From the NCBI GenBank assembly GCA_021432635.1, contig MU270030.1:1004464-1068463 (forward strand): DNA of 64,000 nucleotides, written 5' to 3'. Positions 30,932 through 41,865 of the stretch are shown piece by piece. This stretch comes from Thozetella sp. PMI_491 (Eukaryota > Ascomycota > Sordariomycetes > Chaetosphaeriales > Chaetosphaeriaceae). Numbering within the stretch: the first letter of the stretch is position 1; each line of letters starts with the position of its first letter. The translations under genes and the position numbers were made by a program. The notes under the pieces were generated by a model. It saw only the letters and a program-made list of their open reading frames with translations. It had not been told where the DNA came from and searched no databases.

Positions 30932-31386
30932 CTTGCAGTTTGGATGACTGCTTTCGAGAAGCGAGAAACTGTCAGGGATCAGAGAACCTAGTCTGAAGGA
31001 GGATTGCTGTCCTGAGATTGACCATCCAGTTGTGGCGTATTGGCAGTAACTTGAACGATCGCTCTGGCTTTAGAGTGGGTCATCGGTCTGATTACTTCAT
31101 ACTAGCTTCGGAGTCCAAGCGAGCTGTTCACTAATCAAATTGATTACGAGAGGCGTGACATAACAACTCCGACAGAGCAAGATCGGAACGAGTCATGGCA
31201 GTTGGGTTGGTATACGTATGCTAGGTGTCTACCTCATTACAGTTGAGCATACCTAAATAAGTACCCACTTAAGTCGAGACCAAGTAGATGAATAATAAAT
31301 AGAGCCAAGATGACGCCGATGTAAGTCGAATCCTGCTTCTAGATCTGCAGTTACTGATACCGGACTGTTATTTTACGATTCTCAAT
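30932..31386. promoter_or_regulatory. Bidirectional promoter region, bZIP and SDR genes
   Basis: 455 bp separate the two divergent start codons. I see no perfect TGACGTCA or TTACGTAA site. TGACGCC lies near 31310 and TGACATAA near 31156. Confidence 0.45.
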
Positions 31387-32399
31387 ATGCCACGCCAGCG
31401 TACCGTTCTCATCACCGGGTTTGTTGTTGCTTATTTCCCATTCCGTTTTCCAGCTAAACTAACCAATCCTCGCCCGCTTGTAGCTGCTCAGAAGGGGGAG
31501 CTGGCCATGCTCTCGCTCTCGAGTTCGCGGCTCGAGGGTTTCGAGTCTTTGCCACGGCTCGATCTATAAAATCACTGGCCCTTCTCGAGAAGGAGGGCAT
31601 CGAGACGCTGACACTTGATGTGACGCGGCCAGAAAGCATCTCTGCCCTCAAGACTGAGATCACCAAGCGAGCTGAAGGAAAGCTGGACATTCTCTTCAAT
31701 AACGCTGGCTTGAGTGCGTGATTTCGTCAGAACTGCAAACCTGTTCGAGTGCTGACGACCCAAGTGTACGAGGCCCCGGCGATTGAAGCCGACCCGGATC
31801 AAGTCCGCAACATGTTCAACACAAATGTCTTTGGTGTATTTGACATGACCCAAGCATTCATGCCACTTCTACTTGCCGCCGTCTCTGGTTCGACTGCGCC
31901 ACCCACCGTTATCAACACTGCTTCAGTTGTAGCCCGGCTTCCATATCTGTTCACTGCCCAGTACAATGGCTCCAAAGCTGCCGTATCTGCTTATTCTGAT
32001 ACCTTGCGAATTGAACTATCACCCCTGGGCGTCAAAGTTGTTACTCTCTTCATGGGAATAGTAGCAACGAAAATTACTTCACCCGATAAAGCGCACTTCC
32101 CTCCTGAAAGCCTTTACATCGATGCTGAATCGGGCCTGCAGGAAAGATCCCGTCTTCATCTGCGAGATGGGATGAAACCTGCCGAATTCGCGCGACGGGT
32201 CGTGCAAGAAGTCACAGCCAAGAAGCCGGCTCTTGGCCAAGGAGAGTACATCTGGCAAGGAACAAATGCATATGTCGTATGGCTCCTCAATGCAATCGGA
32301 TGGAGGAAGATCTTTGACAGTACGGTCGAGGGAGCGATTGGCCTAACCAAGGAGGTTAAGCAGTCCATCTTCAAGAAAGGTCAAAACAGTGTCGCTTGA
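31387..32399 (+). CDS. Short-chain dehydrogenase/reductase (classical SDR)
   Basis: Three exons (31387-31418, 31484-31713, 31765-32399; introns 65 and 51 nt) encode 298 aa. Splicing restores the cofactor motif TVLITGCSEGGAGHALA. DV at the end of beta-4 (LTLDVTRPES), LFNNAGL and the catalytic YNGSK (Y-x-x-x-K), with an upstream Ser in NTASVVARLP, complete the classical set. The small second intron joins NNAGL to MYEAPAIEADPDQV, the usual spacing. The closest layout is that of 1-acyl-DHAP-reductase (Ayr1-like) and other single-domain ketoreductases; a hydrophobic C-terminal helix near residue 265 may anchor it. It is divergent from the bZIP gene and possibly controlled by it. Confidence 0.85.
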
Positions 32400-34744
32400 G
32401 CAACGGAGAGAGCAGCAGTAGTAGTAGCATGTAATGATGGATTGTGGGTATTGAGACGGCGGGCCTCGGGTTAGGATTGGGAGCGCGGCGCGTGCGCCTA
32501 CTCTAATTTTTTTTAAGAGGGGTTCAGCTTCCTAATGTCCAACGATTGGGGCGTTACCAGTCTAATTGAAAGAGAGATAAGCCAGCCAACACATTTCATG
32601 ACACCAGGCATGGCTCTATCGGATCCCTCCTTGGAAGCATTTCTGCAAAACGAGGAGAGTCTGTCGCGGGTAGACTTCTTTCTGGACAACACTCTGCTGG
32701 GCAGGCTCTATTGGCCAGCCTCATAAATATACGATCTTGGAAATATCTCAGGCCCCGAATAGGCGCTAAATCACATCTCCTCTAGCGAGATACTCTTCCG
32801 ATGTTGTGTACAGGGGTGGCTGGCTAGATAATCAGTGATGGTACGAGCTGTGACAGAATGTGCATCATTCTGTAGGAAGACAGCAGTCACGTACTGTCTG
32901 TCTATTCTCACATGTAATACATGGGCAGACAGTACCTTACGGAACATCCGTGCAGAGAGTGTGATATATCGTTAAAAAATAAAAGATAAAAAAAAGCAAA
33001 CGAAAGAGAGCAGACTGCTCACAGCTAGATATATGGATATATGTGGTCTACCTGACTGTATTCCCGGCTAAATCCACACTGGTCAGGGGTAGCCGGCTAG
33101 TTGCTCTATGGAAGTCAGGCATATCCAGCGGCGTGTTATTGTCAGAACCCAATGCCACCATCTTTCTATGGGTTTCATCGGCTAGCAATGAACAGACCGC
33201 CGAGAAAACTTCCAGTTAGAAGCTGAGGCCGCGATATTGTCGATCTAGCGCAAAGTGAGGTACCTTTCCTCTTCGACGCAGACCACTCACTCATAAACTG
33301 AAGAGGAAAAAGGCACAAAGTCGTGGCTGATAGTTTGACTCCTGTGAAGTCCCGCACACAAGGCCAGCAATCAGACAATCAGAAGGTAGTAGGTTGATAC
33401 ACAGCATTGGTTTAGTCCTAGATGAGAATAAGATATGCGTCTGCCAAGCCAATATATTGAGCTACCCAAGACGCACCACCTCATTCCTCTACTATCTTCC
33501 TTTCCTGCCATTTGCCCAAGGGCAACACTCGTGCTACCAGCCCCCAGGCTGATTACACACGTGCATCATTTTCATTAACAGGGCAGCAAGGCTCTGCGCA
33601 GCTCCTATTAGATATGTCGTCGTGTCAGGTTCCAAGAAATATATTTCCTTTACTTGGAGTTCCCTAAGAGGAAGAAGATCCCCGACGAGAAAGCCTTGTC
33701 TGTGCCGCTGAATCACAGCTAGAGATTATGGTGAAATTGTTGCCCGAGAATGATGCAGCTATAGAGGCTAAGGATAATGATGGACAGACGTCGCTATCAT
33801 CTGCTTGAGAGACAAGACAAAAGAGCGTCGTGCAGCTGCAGCAGTCCCGTAGTGATCAGCTACGTCTCTCCCCACTACTTAGGCCTACTACTTAGGCCTG
33901 AACTTTCCTAATATACTTTTGGCCTGTGACAAGGGATCTAATCAAACGAACTACTCATTCAATTATAAGTGTCATGGCTGGGCAAACCTCATCGTTTCCG
34001 TTGTATAACATGACAAAGCTCCACCTGCGATAAAAGTAGGGTCACATTCACTGCTTCACCCCCATCGATATAGCCGATATCGTTAGATACATCTGCGTCA
34101 TATTCGGGAAATAGCCCGTTCTGTTGCCATAGTATTTGCGACATCTCATCTGGCTGTAGTAGGTACCTTAGAGATAGTTGCTCGATACCGATAGCGAAGC
34201 CGATGCGAGCGATCTCGCGCTACGAGACGTAGTCACGGTTAGCATCTGCGGTATAGGCGGCGCCGTGACTGTGGTGACTGTAGTTAGTTACCGTTAGCCG
34301 GGTACTTTTGTTTTGGTAGTGGTCGGAGTAGCTGGCGGGGGAGGGTGGTAGTGGGCCCAGGCTGCCATTTCTGGAAGGCCGAATGTCAACACCGCAATTC
34401 TAGGCGGACCCTTTTAGTCGGGAGATGCTTGCCTGCCAAGTTTCCCACCAATGATTGGCCCCACCGGTTCAGGGGTTGCCGAGCCCTGAATCTTCCCTCT
34501 CCCCTTGCAGGATCTCTAGCGAGGGAATCCCTTTTTCTACCCCCATCGAATGATTAAAAGCCTGACAAAACGACAGCTGGAGGCCAGTACGTGGTTACCT
34601 ACATACCCATTTACAGAATCTAGCAGCGCACGCCTTATTTCCTCGTTGCTTCTCCTACTGTCGCACCGTCAGCTACCTCCCAACTCCACCTTCAAGCTCG
34701 ACCCCCCAGAACCCGGCTCATCCACCGCTAGATTGCCGCTCACG
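32400..34744. other. Gene-poor region with hairpin and ankyrin relic
   Basis: Apart from the ankyrin relic listed separately there is no supported gene. A hairpin formed by GTACTGTCTGTC (32891-32902) and GCAGACAGTAC (about 32925-32935) lies in it. ACTACTTAGGCCT occurs twice in tandem near 33880. Confidence 0.45.
33728..33840 (+). pseudogene. Ankyrin-repeat relic
   Basis: The plus strand reads VKLLPENDAAIEAKDNDGQT, then SLSSA, a stop and QKSVVQLQ. This is an ankyrin repeat (VxLLLExGAxIEAKDNDGQTPL..A...G...VVxLL) with a stop and small losses. Nothing flanking it is open, so it is the remains of a larger ankyrin protein gene. Confidence 0.55.
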
Positions 34745-36229
34745 ATGGCTCCTCCGGCTCTCCCAGCCGAGACGCAGGCGCGACTTCAGGAAGTTGCAGA
34801 TCTTCTGTTAGCCATCTACGAGACGCTTGCAGAGATGTGCTACATTGACCCGGTCGGCATCATCAAAGGTCCGCATGATATGGAGACGCTTCATCCGACC
34901 TTGGAAAAGATGGGCCTAGACCCGTCCATTGTCTACCTTTACGGCATTATGCCATACATCGACACCAATCTTGCAGGTAACAGAGACTTTTTGCATGGGG
35001 GCACCTTCGTCAACTATTTGACCGAGCAGGGTCTGGAGCGAGTGAAGGACCCCTTCTACGCGAATCCGAGTGGCAAAAACTATGACAAAGAAGGTGGCCC
35101 GTACATGCGGCCTTGGATGACACCCTTGTCTCAGCTTGGCAACCATGAGAGTGTCATCATTTATGACGCCAAACAACATCGCATTTGGATCGTTGACCAG
35201 GAAGGATGGTCATCTACCGACCGAGGTGTGCAGACCCGGCGGAATACAGGGTTCAGGGAGGGCGGGAATAGCATGAGCCTAGAACCGCTGCCGAGCCGCC
35301 CAGCCGGCGATGTCCTGCGCGATATAAACCAATGGTATCGTACTCTGGAGGAGACTCCTGGCGACGGAGAGTATTGTGGTGGTGAGTGGAGGGGGTCTGC
35401 TATTGACCTGAGGGGTCTGTATCGGAAGCATGGCTGGCCCGACCGCTTTGATGGTGACGGGTTCCTAGTCGATCAGGCACGCGCATACGCCGCCCATCGT
35501 GCGCAATTCCGCGCCGAAGAACCCGGACGGCAGGTCGAGGGGCTTGTAGATAGCGTCGAATGGGCCAAAAAGGCTGTTGCGAATGCTCAGGATGAACTCA
35601 AAAACGCGCGGACAGAGAACGAGAGGTGGCTTGCGAAATACACTCTCTGGCGAGAGAAAAACAACGAAGCTAGTATGAGGGAGGGGCTCAGGAAACAAAA
35701 AGTGGAGGCAGAGAAGCACTCTATTGACGGTAAATGGCAGAAAGAAGAAGACTTGCCTCTATGGGAGCTCGAGCAGCTGCGGCACGAGCTCATGTGGAAG
35801 CGGGAGTCTGTGGCCAACAACCAAAGATGGGCCGAGCAGACCGAGAAGCCCTCAGACCGCGAACACTTCCGCAACCAGGTCCGCCACTTGGAGAAATACG
35901 CATCAGTATATCAGAAGGCGTACGATGCAGCGAAGGCCGACGCAGAGCGCCTATGCCCCGGGAAGACCTTCCAGTCGGCCACGGGCATCAAATCGCTGGG
36001 GCGGATCGACACACTCACCAACATCGAATTGCAGAAGGAGGCGGTCGCCTCTATGGAGAAGGAGCTTGCGCAGCTGCGCGAGTGGGCTAAGCAGGTGCCG
36101 GACGGGGCGACGGAAGCGCGAGACGCTATTGCGGGAGACGTCGAAGGTCTCGAGAGCGGTATTAAGAGTGGCCAAGGCACAATAGAGCGTCTTGAAAAAT
36201 GGGTTGCTGAGCACGGGAACACGGAGTGA
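34745..36229 (+). CDS. Fungal protein of unknown function with long coiled-coil tail
   Basis: A single exon of 494 aa from the ATG at 34745 (MAPPALPAE). The frame is open 65 codons further upstream (34550), but that part is Ser/Leu/Pro-rich and leader-like. The N-terminal about 270 residues form a compact domain rich in aromatic residues (YLYGIMPYID, FLHGGTFVNYLTEQG, GPYMRPWMTPLSQLG, IIYDAKQHRIWIVDQEGWSS). From about residue 275 to the end the sequence is Lys/Glu/Gln-rich with heptad-like spacing, predicting coiled coils. I do not recognise a named family; the N-terminal domain has the flavour of fungal SMI1-like or DUF proteins, but this is a guess. Confidence 0.7.
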   Translation: MAPPALPAETQARLQEVADLLLAIYETLAEMCYIDPVGIIKGPHDMETLHPTLEKMGLDPSIVYLYGIMPYIDTNLAGNRDFLHGGTFVNYLTEQGLERVKDPFYANPSGKNYDKEGGPYMRPWMTPLSQLGNHESVIIYDAKQHRIWIVDQEGWSSTDRGVQTRRNTGFREGGNSMSLEPLPSRPAGDVLRDINQWYRTLEETPGDGEYCGGEWRGSAIDLRGLYRKHGWPDRFDGDGFLVDQARAYAAHRAQFRAEEPGRQVEGLVDSVEWAKKAVANAQDELKNARTENERWLAKYTLWREKNNEASMREGLRKQKVEAEKHSIDGKWQKEEDLPLWELEQLRHELMWKRESVANNQRWAEQTEKPSDREHFRNQVRHLEKYASVYQKAYDAAKADAERLCPGKTFQSATGIKSLGRIDTLTNIELQKEAVASMEKELAQLREWAKQVPDGATEARDAIAGDVEGLESGIKSGQGTIERLEKWVAEHGNTE

Positions 36230-36492
36230 CCGAAGATAACTCGATCGGGTGTTGATAGCGATGTCTCTTCTTCTGCATGATATAGATCTTGATCTAGAGT
36301 CGGCAAGGGAATATTATATATATGGAACATGCGTCTACCGTTCTACGCTGGGCAATAGGCTGATTGCTATCTCCTATCTGATGCAAGAAGCAGATGTGAC
36401 GCATCTGTAAGCTAATACAACACAAGGCGTGAAACCACCGGCCCTCCTCGTGATTCGCCGGTTCGCACGGCATCTCCTGGCCGACGTACAGG

Positions 36493-38136
36493 TTAGACAC
36501 CGAGCTTTCCAACAACCTGCTTCTCCCACCAACTCGGGAAGTCCACAACCGTCTTGTTCTTGCGCGCCTCCTCGGCCGCAAACACCAAGCTGTGGCTCGT
36601 GATGACGTCTTGCAGCGTGCAGCCGATGTACTGGAGCTGGGACTCGGCCACGTCGGCGCCGTGGTTCTTGATGCGGTCGACGGCGAGCACGAAGTTACGC
36701 GACAGGCCCTCGTCGGCGTCGGTGTGGCCACCGTCGGCCGGCACGTACGGATAGTGCACCTTCTTGTCGCCCGTCTTGAAGTTGTGCACCGTGATGGACG
36801 CGCTGTCGGCGTAGACCTCGCCGTCGCCGCCGTAAACGTGCGTCAAGCGCGTGCAGATCTTCTTGCTCCACGCCACCATGTGCAGCGTCGCCGTCTTGCT
36901 GCCGCGGCCTGCCAGCGCCTCCCGCGGCGTCTCGCCCGCGGCCGCGAGCGGCTCGTCCTCCCACGCCAGCGTCACCGTCTGGTTGTCGCACACGTCGTTG
37001 TCGGCCTCGTACACGCACCGCCCGTACCATTGGCGCCCGCTGACCTCCTCGGCCGGCGTGTCGGGACCGTAGTCCTCCCGCAGCTTAGCGAGCAGCGCCT
37101 CCTTCCCGGCCTCGGGCCCGCCGGCCGTGGCACACTCCTCGAGCTCCGGGCACACAATGCGCGCCCACCGTTCCTGGTTCCGGCTGGCCATCTGCGGGCT
37201 GCTGTAAATTCTCTTGGCCGAGTACTGGCAGTCCGGCTCATGGGCACAAGAGAGGCAGTTGGTTGCGGCACCGGCTTCAGCAGGTTTCCATGACTGCTTA
37301 AAGTACTGGAGCGACCCGGAAGAGCTGATGTCTCGGGGGATATGCGGCGGCTTGGTGGAGCCTGGGGCGGGTGTCGCGAGCAACCAGTAAAGGATGTCGA
37401 TGTCGTGGCAGCACTTGGCTAGGAGGGCCGGGGCCGAGGTCGACTCCTTGCGCCAGTTGCCTCGGACAAAGCTGTGCGCGAAGTGGTTCCAGCCCACGGG
37501 CTCCGTATGGTTGACTGACATGATCTCGCCGATCGCCTTGTCTTCGAGTAGGATCTTCCGCAGCAGCTGGTTGTGAGGGCTGTACCGCAGCACGTGGCCG
37601 ACCGAGAAGATCTTCTTCGGCTGGGCGGACGGATCGGGGACCAGTGATCGGTAGATGGCGACACAGTCATCTAAGCTGGGGCCTAGTGGCTTCTCGCACA
37701 TGATATGCAGGTTCAGCGGCGCCAGGTCCTCCAGGGCTTGGCGGTGCATCTGGTCTGCCACGCAGATGAAGACAGCATCGGCGCCCTCGGACACGTCCTG
37801 GCCAGCAGCGGCGTTTTCACGGCGCACAAGCTCCCAGGCGACATACTCTTTCCACGTCTCGAACTCCTGGCCCTCGGCGGGAGTGCCCTTGCCCCAGATG
37901 AACTTGCGGCCGATGTAGCGGCGCTTGACGGCGACAGGCTCGACGATGCCGATGACTATGCCATTGGTCTTGTTGGTGACGGCCTTGGCGTAGACGATGC
38001 CGCGGTTCCCGCCGCCCACAATCATGATGCGGGGAGGGGACGCCGAGAAGGCGGGCCGCTCCGGCTCCGCCAGGCGGACAATGGCGTCGCCGTGCTCGTC
38101 GAGCTCGGCGTGGGGGGCCATGGGTAGAGAATTCAC
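36493..38136 (-). CDS. Gfo/Idh/MocA family oxidoreductase
   Basis: A single exon of 547 aa. The Rossmann motif RIMIVGGGNRGIVYAKAV is followed by ADAVFICVADQMH and the signature MCEKPLGPS, whose EKP lysine is the conserved catalytic residue of the family. The C-terminal substrate domain follows, with a Cys cluster NCLSCAHEPDCQYSAKRIY (about residue 300) that could hold a metal. Members are NAD(P)-dependent sugar or polyol dehydrogenases. At 547 aa it is longer than bacterial relatives (about 350-400), in line with a fungal subgroup. Coding sequence is GC-rich at third positions. An alternative start five codons in (38121, MAPHAELD) is equally likely. Confidence 0.88.
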   Translation of the reverse strand: MNSLPMAPHAELDEHGDAIVRLAEPERPAFSASPPRIMIVGGGNRGIVYAKAVTNKTNGIVIGIVEPVAVKRRYIGRKFIWGKGTPAEGQEFETWKEYVAWELVRRENAAAGQDVSEGADAVFICVADQMHRQALEDLAPLNLHIMCEKPLGPSLDDCVAIYRSLVPDPSAQPKKIFSVGHVLRYSPHNQLLRKILLEDKAIGEIMSVNHTEPVGWNHFAHSFVRGNWRKESTSAPALLAKCCHDIDILYWLLATPAPGSTKPPHIPRDISSSGSLQYFKQSWKPAEAGAATNCLSCAHEPDCQYSAKRIYSSPQMASRNQERWARIVCPELEECATAGGPEAGKEALLAKLREDYGPDTPAEEVSGRQWYGRCVYEADNDVCDNQTVTLAWEDEPLAAAGETPREALAGRGSKTATLHMVAWSKKICTRLTHVYGGDGEVYADSASITVHNFKTGDKKVHYPYVPADGGHTDADEGLSRNFVLAVDRIKNHGADVAESQLQYIGCTLQDVITSHSLVFAAEEARKNKTVVDFPSWWEKQVVGKLGV

Positions 38137-38777
38137 AGGAACGCGTAATAAAAAGAATTAAAATATATGTATTTGCTAAAGTCTTGTCAGATGCAGAGAT
38201 TCGAGGCCGCCAACCTGAAGCGGGCCGGGACAAAGCACGGCGATTTACATGGTTGATATGAAGGGGGCCGGAAGGGAAGGGGATGCAACCAGAGCTGATC
38301 AATGTCCCCGCCATGATTGGCGGTAGCAACGCCTGGAACCGACTCCGGAGAATGCCTTGGCCCACCTGTGGCGCCCATTTTGGCGAGTAAACCCTGCGGT
38401 AGGGACGGCTGCCTTGCATCTTGTACAACGCCCTCTGTAACGTTCTATCCGTTCTGCACTTTATGAAACATCCCGGCCGAGCGGACGATCATGGTCATCC
38501 GCTAGGCAAGTTAGTTCGCCCAGCCGCAACGTCTAGCATTCTACCCCAATAACGGCAGGCACCGGCGAACAGGCGGGCTGTCCCCAGAGCGCCACGCACG
38601 CCGTCTTCAATTGGCGGGGATGGAGCACACCCGGCTATTGACACAAAGCCAGGCATTCTGCACCGGTGCCGAGCTTCGGATGCTTGTGCCGGGTTGTTGC
38701 CGGCTGACCTCCCCACTCACCCCTCTAGCCCACTGGTAGCCGGCGCGATGTTACAAGACAGGGTCCCTAGGGCCTTT
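38137..38777. other. Intergenic, no supported gene
   Basis: Promoter side of the Gfo/Idh/MocA gene. Only short unsupported frames are seen. Confidence 0.5.
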
Positions 38778-39405
38778 TTAAGCTTTCCTGTTATCACCCC
38801 CGCCGGCGAGCAGTTCGCGCGATGCTGCCACCACTCGCCTGAGCTTCTCGTATCCGCACCTAATGTAGAAGGGCGCGTTGGCCTCGCTAGACCCCAGATT
38901 GGACTTGTAGCACCGACAGCGGTCGCCATGGACCCCAGTACCTTGATCAGCTTGAATCCGAGGCCTTTGGCCCGCTGCTCTGGGTGGATCGCGACCTCCT
39001 CGACGTGTGCAACTGTACTGAGGTCGAGGATGCTGGCATCGTTCCCCCCAAAGTCAGCGGGTTGGTTCAAGTGGGTTCTGATACATGGTATCATCTCCGA
39101 TGCGCGGTGGGGAGCAACAGGGATGTACACATAACCCCTTCACCACCCGCGTGCCAGTCACGACGGTGCGGTCTATGTGATCGACCACCACGAAGTAGTG
39201 GATGCCGCAGCCATTGGCGGCCATCTAGTCAAGGCGTCCCCGGAATCATTCTTCGGCAACATCGCCCGTCCACGTCAGGGCCTGCAGGCACTGGAAGAGC
39301 CTCTTTGTGTAGTCATCCCGCTGCAGGGGCCGGTGCATGCGGGAACAGGGTCATTGCTTCGGGGAGGATCAAAGAGTCGTCGAATAGAGGCTGTGAGAAA
39401 GCCAT
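38778..39405 (-). pseudogene. Glucosamine-6-phosphate N-acetyltransferase-like GNAT, decayed
   Basis: Pieces in several frames follow the order of GNA1: MAFSQPLFDDSLILPEAM, then RDDYTKRLFQCLQALTWTGD, IHYFVVVDHIDRTVVTGTRV, the acetyl-CoA loop AHVEEVAIHPEQRAKGLGFK (Q/R-x-x-G-x-G/A) and the C-terminal CYKSNLGSSEANAPFYIRCG. Lesions are a frameshift near 39340, a TGA at 39246-39248, a TAG at 39225-39227 where family members carry a Trp-Met pair (TGG to TAG), another break near 39100 and a one-base loss near 38905-38920. Both stops can be explained by C:G to T:A changes. GNA1 acetylates glucosamine-6-phosphate on the route to UDP-GlcNAc. The intact housekeeping copy must lie elsewhere. Confidence 0.75.
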
Positions 39406-39872
39406 GTGTTGTCTGGAGGAAGATGTAATCTGCCTAGAGCCTAGATATGTTTGCCGAGGACGTGAGATGCCGGAAAAGGTCGAGGGCATGACGACGTCGA
39501 AGGGTATTCTTTATCCCCAAAACTAGAGGTTGCCTAGATCAAACACACTGTCGGATGTGGTGGATGGGGATAGAAAGGTACCCGCTATTCCGCTAATCCG
39601 GAGATGTGATTATGGACGGAAAACCAGATGTACAGGTGGGTCCCATATCCCCATCGATAGAGCCAAATATTTGCGACATGCTGTCATTGCTGCGATATGC
39701 TCCTACATTTTTCAGATATGTGTGGCTCGGATATTATAGAAGATATAGGGATATGATTGGCTGGCGTGTTTGAGGCTCTGATCTGATCACCAAGTTTGCT
39801 AGGCTCGGCTAGGACGATGTGCTGCAAAAGACGGCACTTGCGGTGTAGTTCGCCACCTTCAGTCTCTTTGTT
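39406..39872. repeat. Intergenic with RIP-like copy of a dispersed repeat
   Basis: 39598-39685 aligns with 42541-42629; blocks GGACGGA, AGGTGGGTC and GCCAAAT are shared. Many mismatches have T or A here where the other copy has C or G. No gene is seen. Confidence 0.55.
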
Positions 39873-40502
39873 CTAGGGGCTAGCAATGCTGCACAGGCGA
39901 GGCTTCTGCCGCACCGCAGAAGTTGCGCCATTCTCCCACGACCTCATATACCCAAAGTCTACCCTCGCCGTGAAAGTTCCAAGATGCGGCTCATAGTAGC
40001 TATAATCGACGAAATATGTCCCCGGTACGTACCACCCGCACCGGTTGGTAATCTCTCCGAGCATGTTCCCATAGTCATCGTCACTCTTTGTCATGCAATA
40101 TCTGCTGTTGATGCTGCAAGCGAAAGCGACGACATCACCGTGAATCGAATAGTACGCCCTGTCTGGGCAGATACTGAGGCCACCGCCCAACTGACTCTTG
40201 AGTTCAACTACCGCGGCATCGTAGTCTCCATGGTTCATCTCAATACCGCATCCACAGTGGTAGCTCCATTCATCGTCACGGGCGATAAGGATACTCTCGG
40301 CGGAATTGGAGCTGGATGCGCTGCATGCGGCCAAGTTGAGGGCGGCGATGGTCGCCGGGTCGGGGTTTCTGACGTGAACCTCTCGGCCTTCTTCGTTATA
40401 ATAGGACATTTAAAACCCATCGGCCACACCTTCTGGCACTTTGAAGCCAGGGGTGACAACGAAGGCCGAGAAAAGCCAGGCGAAGATACGAATAAAGCCC
40501 AT
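39873..40502 (-). pseudogene. Cys-rich secreted protein with in-frame stop
   Basis: A 30-codon leader (MGFIRIFAWLFSAFVVTPGF...) has a signal-peptide profile. It is followed in the same frame by a TAA (40410-40412) and then 178 codons of continuous protein with nine or so Cys (CGCGIEMNHGDYD, LSICPDRAYYS, ITNRCGWYVPGTYF). A CAA-to-TAA change would explain the stop, since F-Q-M would then join the parts. I find no splice pair that removes it. Its size and Cys spacing suit a small secreted fungal protein; I do not recognise a named family. Without the leader the remaining ORF could still be translated from the Met right after the stop but would not be secreted. Confidence 0.6.
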
Positions 40503-41744
40503 CTTTATGCGCAAGGCAGTGCCGAGGAAATTTTGGAGATCAAGATTTTTGGTTTGAGGGAGATAGTTAACGGTTCACATCTGCTTCTATATGAAGAATT
40601 CTCTAGATTAAATAGTCGGATGATCGTAATAGTCTACCCAAAGCCGCTATTCCTACATGCCATTGTTGCTTCACCCATTCCTATCTTGGCTTCGGATTTC
40701 GCTTAACCTCCTTGTGTCCTTATCCTATGCATACCGACGAAAATGGTATGCGCTAACGTGATGTGTTGCTCAAAACTCCTTGTCCTAGGCATACCATGAA
40801 CCATATCCTACGCTCATAATTTGTTGTTTCTCCAAAGTCGCTGGCACGGGGTAGATATAGATCTTGGCGCGTTGGATTGGGGGCTAGAGCAGCTGCAGTG
40901 ATCTTTTTTTTCCCCAGTGCCACCTGCTAAATTAGTACGCACCTGGCGCACCTCCCTGTTTAACCGGCATCTATAGCGTTGTAAATACAAACTAGAAACG
41001 GTATCTTGGCGTGATAGAGTGCAGTAGTCAGTTGAGTTCATCCCGTGGATTAGGGTCTTTGCACCAATTCTGCTTAGAGAACCAACCATTTGGTAGTGTG
41101 CTCTCACAGTGCCTGCATATAGGATTCAGAATGCAGCGGCCCCCAGAACTGAAGAGGAGGTTCTACATTTAGTTTTGGATGCAATCTCAACCAGTACTTC
41201 ACCCTTCTTTTCGCTCATTAACCATGCCGCCTACACCTTCCTGGTAACTGAAGAGGGTTTCACCCTAACCTCTTAGACTAGTTACACAATATTGTCAACT
41301 CCTAACGCCCTATCCTTCTCTCTAGTCTTATATTGAAATCACCATGTGGAAAGAAGAAACCAGAGATCTTTTCTTGGTAGGTAATAAGATGAATGAAGAA
41401 GAACTTCGGGTTTTTTATGGATATAAAGTTGAGATCTTGGTTATCTTTGGAAAGGTCTTCAAATAAGAAGCCAGTCCGCATATTTTCGGCGATGGGGAGA
41501 TGCTTTCGAACCTCGACATCGTTCTTCAAAATCTAGACACAGAAGCTTCGTAGGATAAAGACATCACGGGGATATAGCGGTAAATGATTCCGGGTGGGCC
41601 GGGGGTTTATAACTTTTAAATCAGAATATAGTTGGTCAAGCTAGAGCGAGTGGCCGGCTATGGACTTTGAATACTCATTAAAACTATCCTCAGAGGTACA
41701 AGATTAGATAGCTACCCACACCCCCTTTAACGTGGGTAGCTTCG

Positions 41745-41865
41745 GAGGGTCGAGAGGGCTATATATTGCAGTGGAAAAACTTGAAACAGAGCTAACATCC
41801 CTTGGGTGGGTGGGGAGTTTTAGGAAGAGAGAGGGTCGAGAGGGCTAAATATTGTAGTGAAATTT
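41745..41865 (-). repeat. Inverted copies of the 7.3-8.0 kb short repeat
   Basis: GAGGGTCGAGAGGGCT occurs at 41745 and 41831 (86 bp apart), followed by ATATATTGCAGTGG or AAATATTGTAGTGAAA. These are the reverse complement of the array around the N gap. Confidence 0.75.

Noticed and set aside
31714-31749. A 36-nt intron in the SDR gene ending at GTTCGAG
   Set aside because: Too short for a fungal intron; the acceptor at 31762-31764 gives 51 nt and the expected family spacing.
36592-37293. 233-codon plus-strand frame
   Set aside because: Antisense to the Gfo/Idh/MocA oxidoreductase and Val/Arg/Leu-biased as expected for such shadows.
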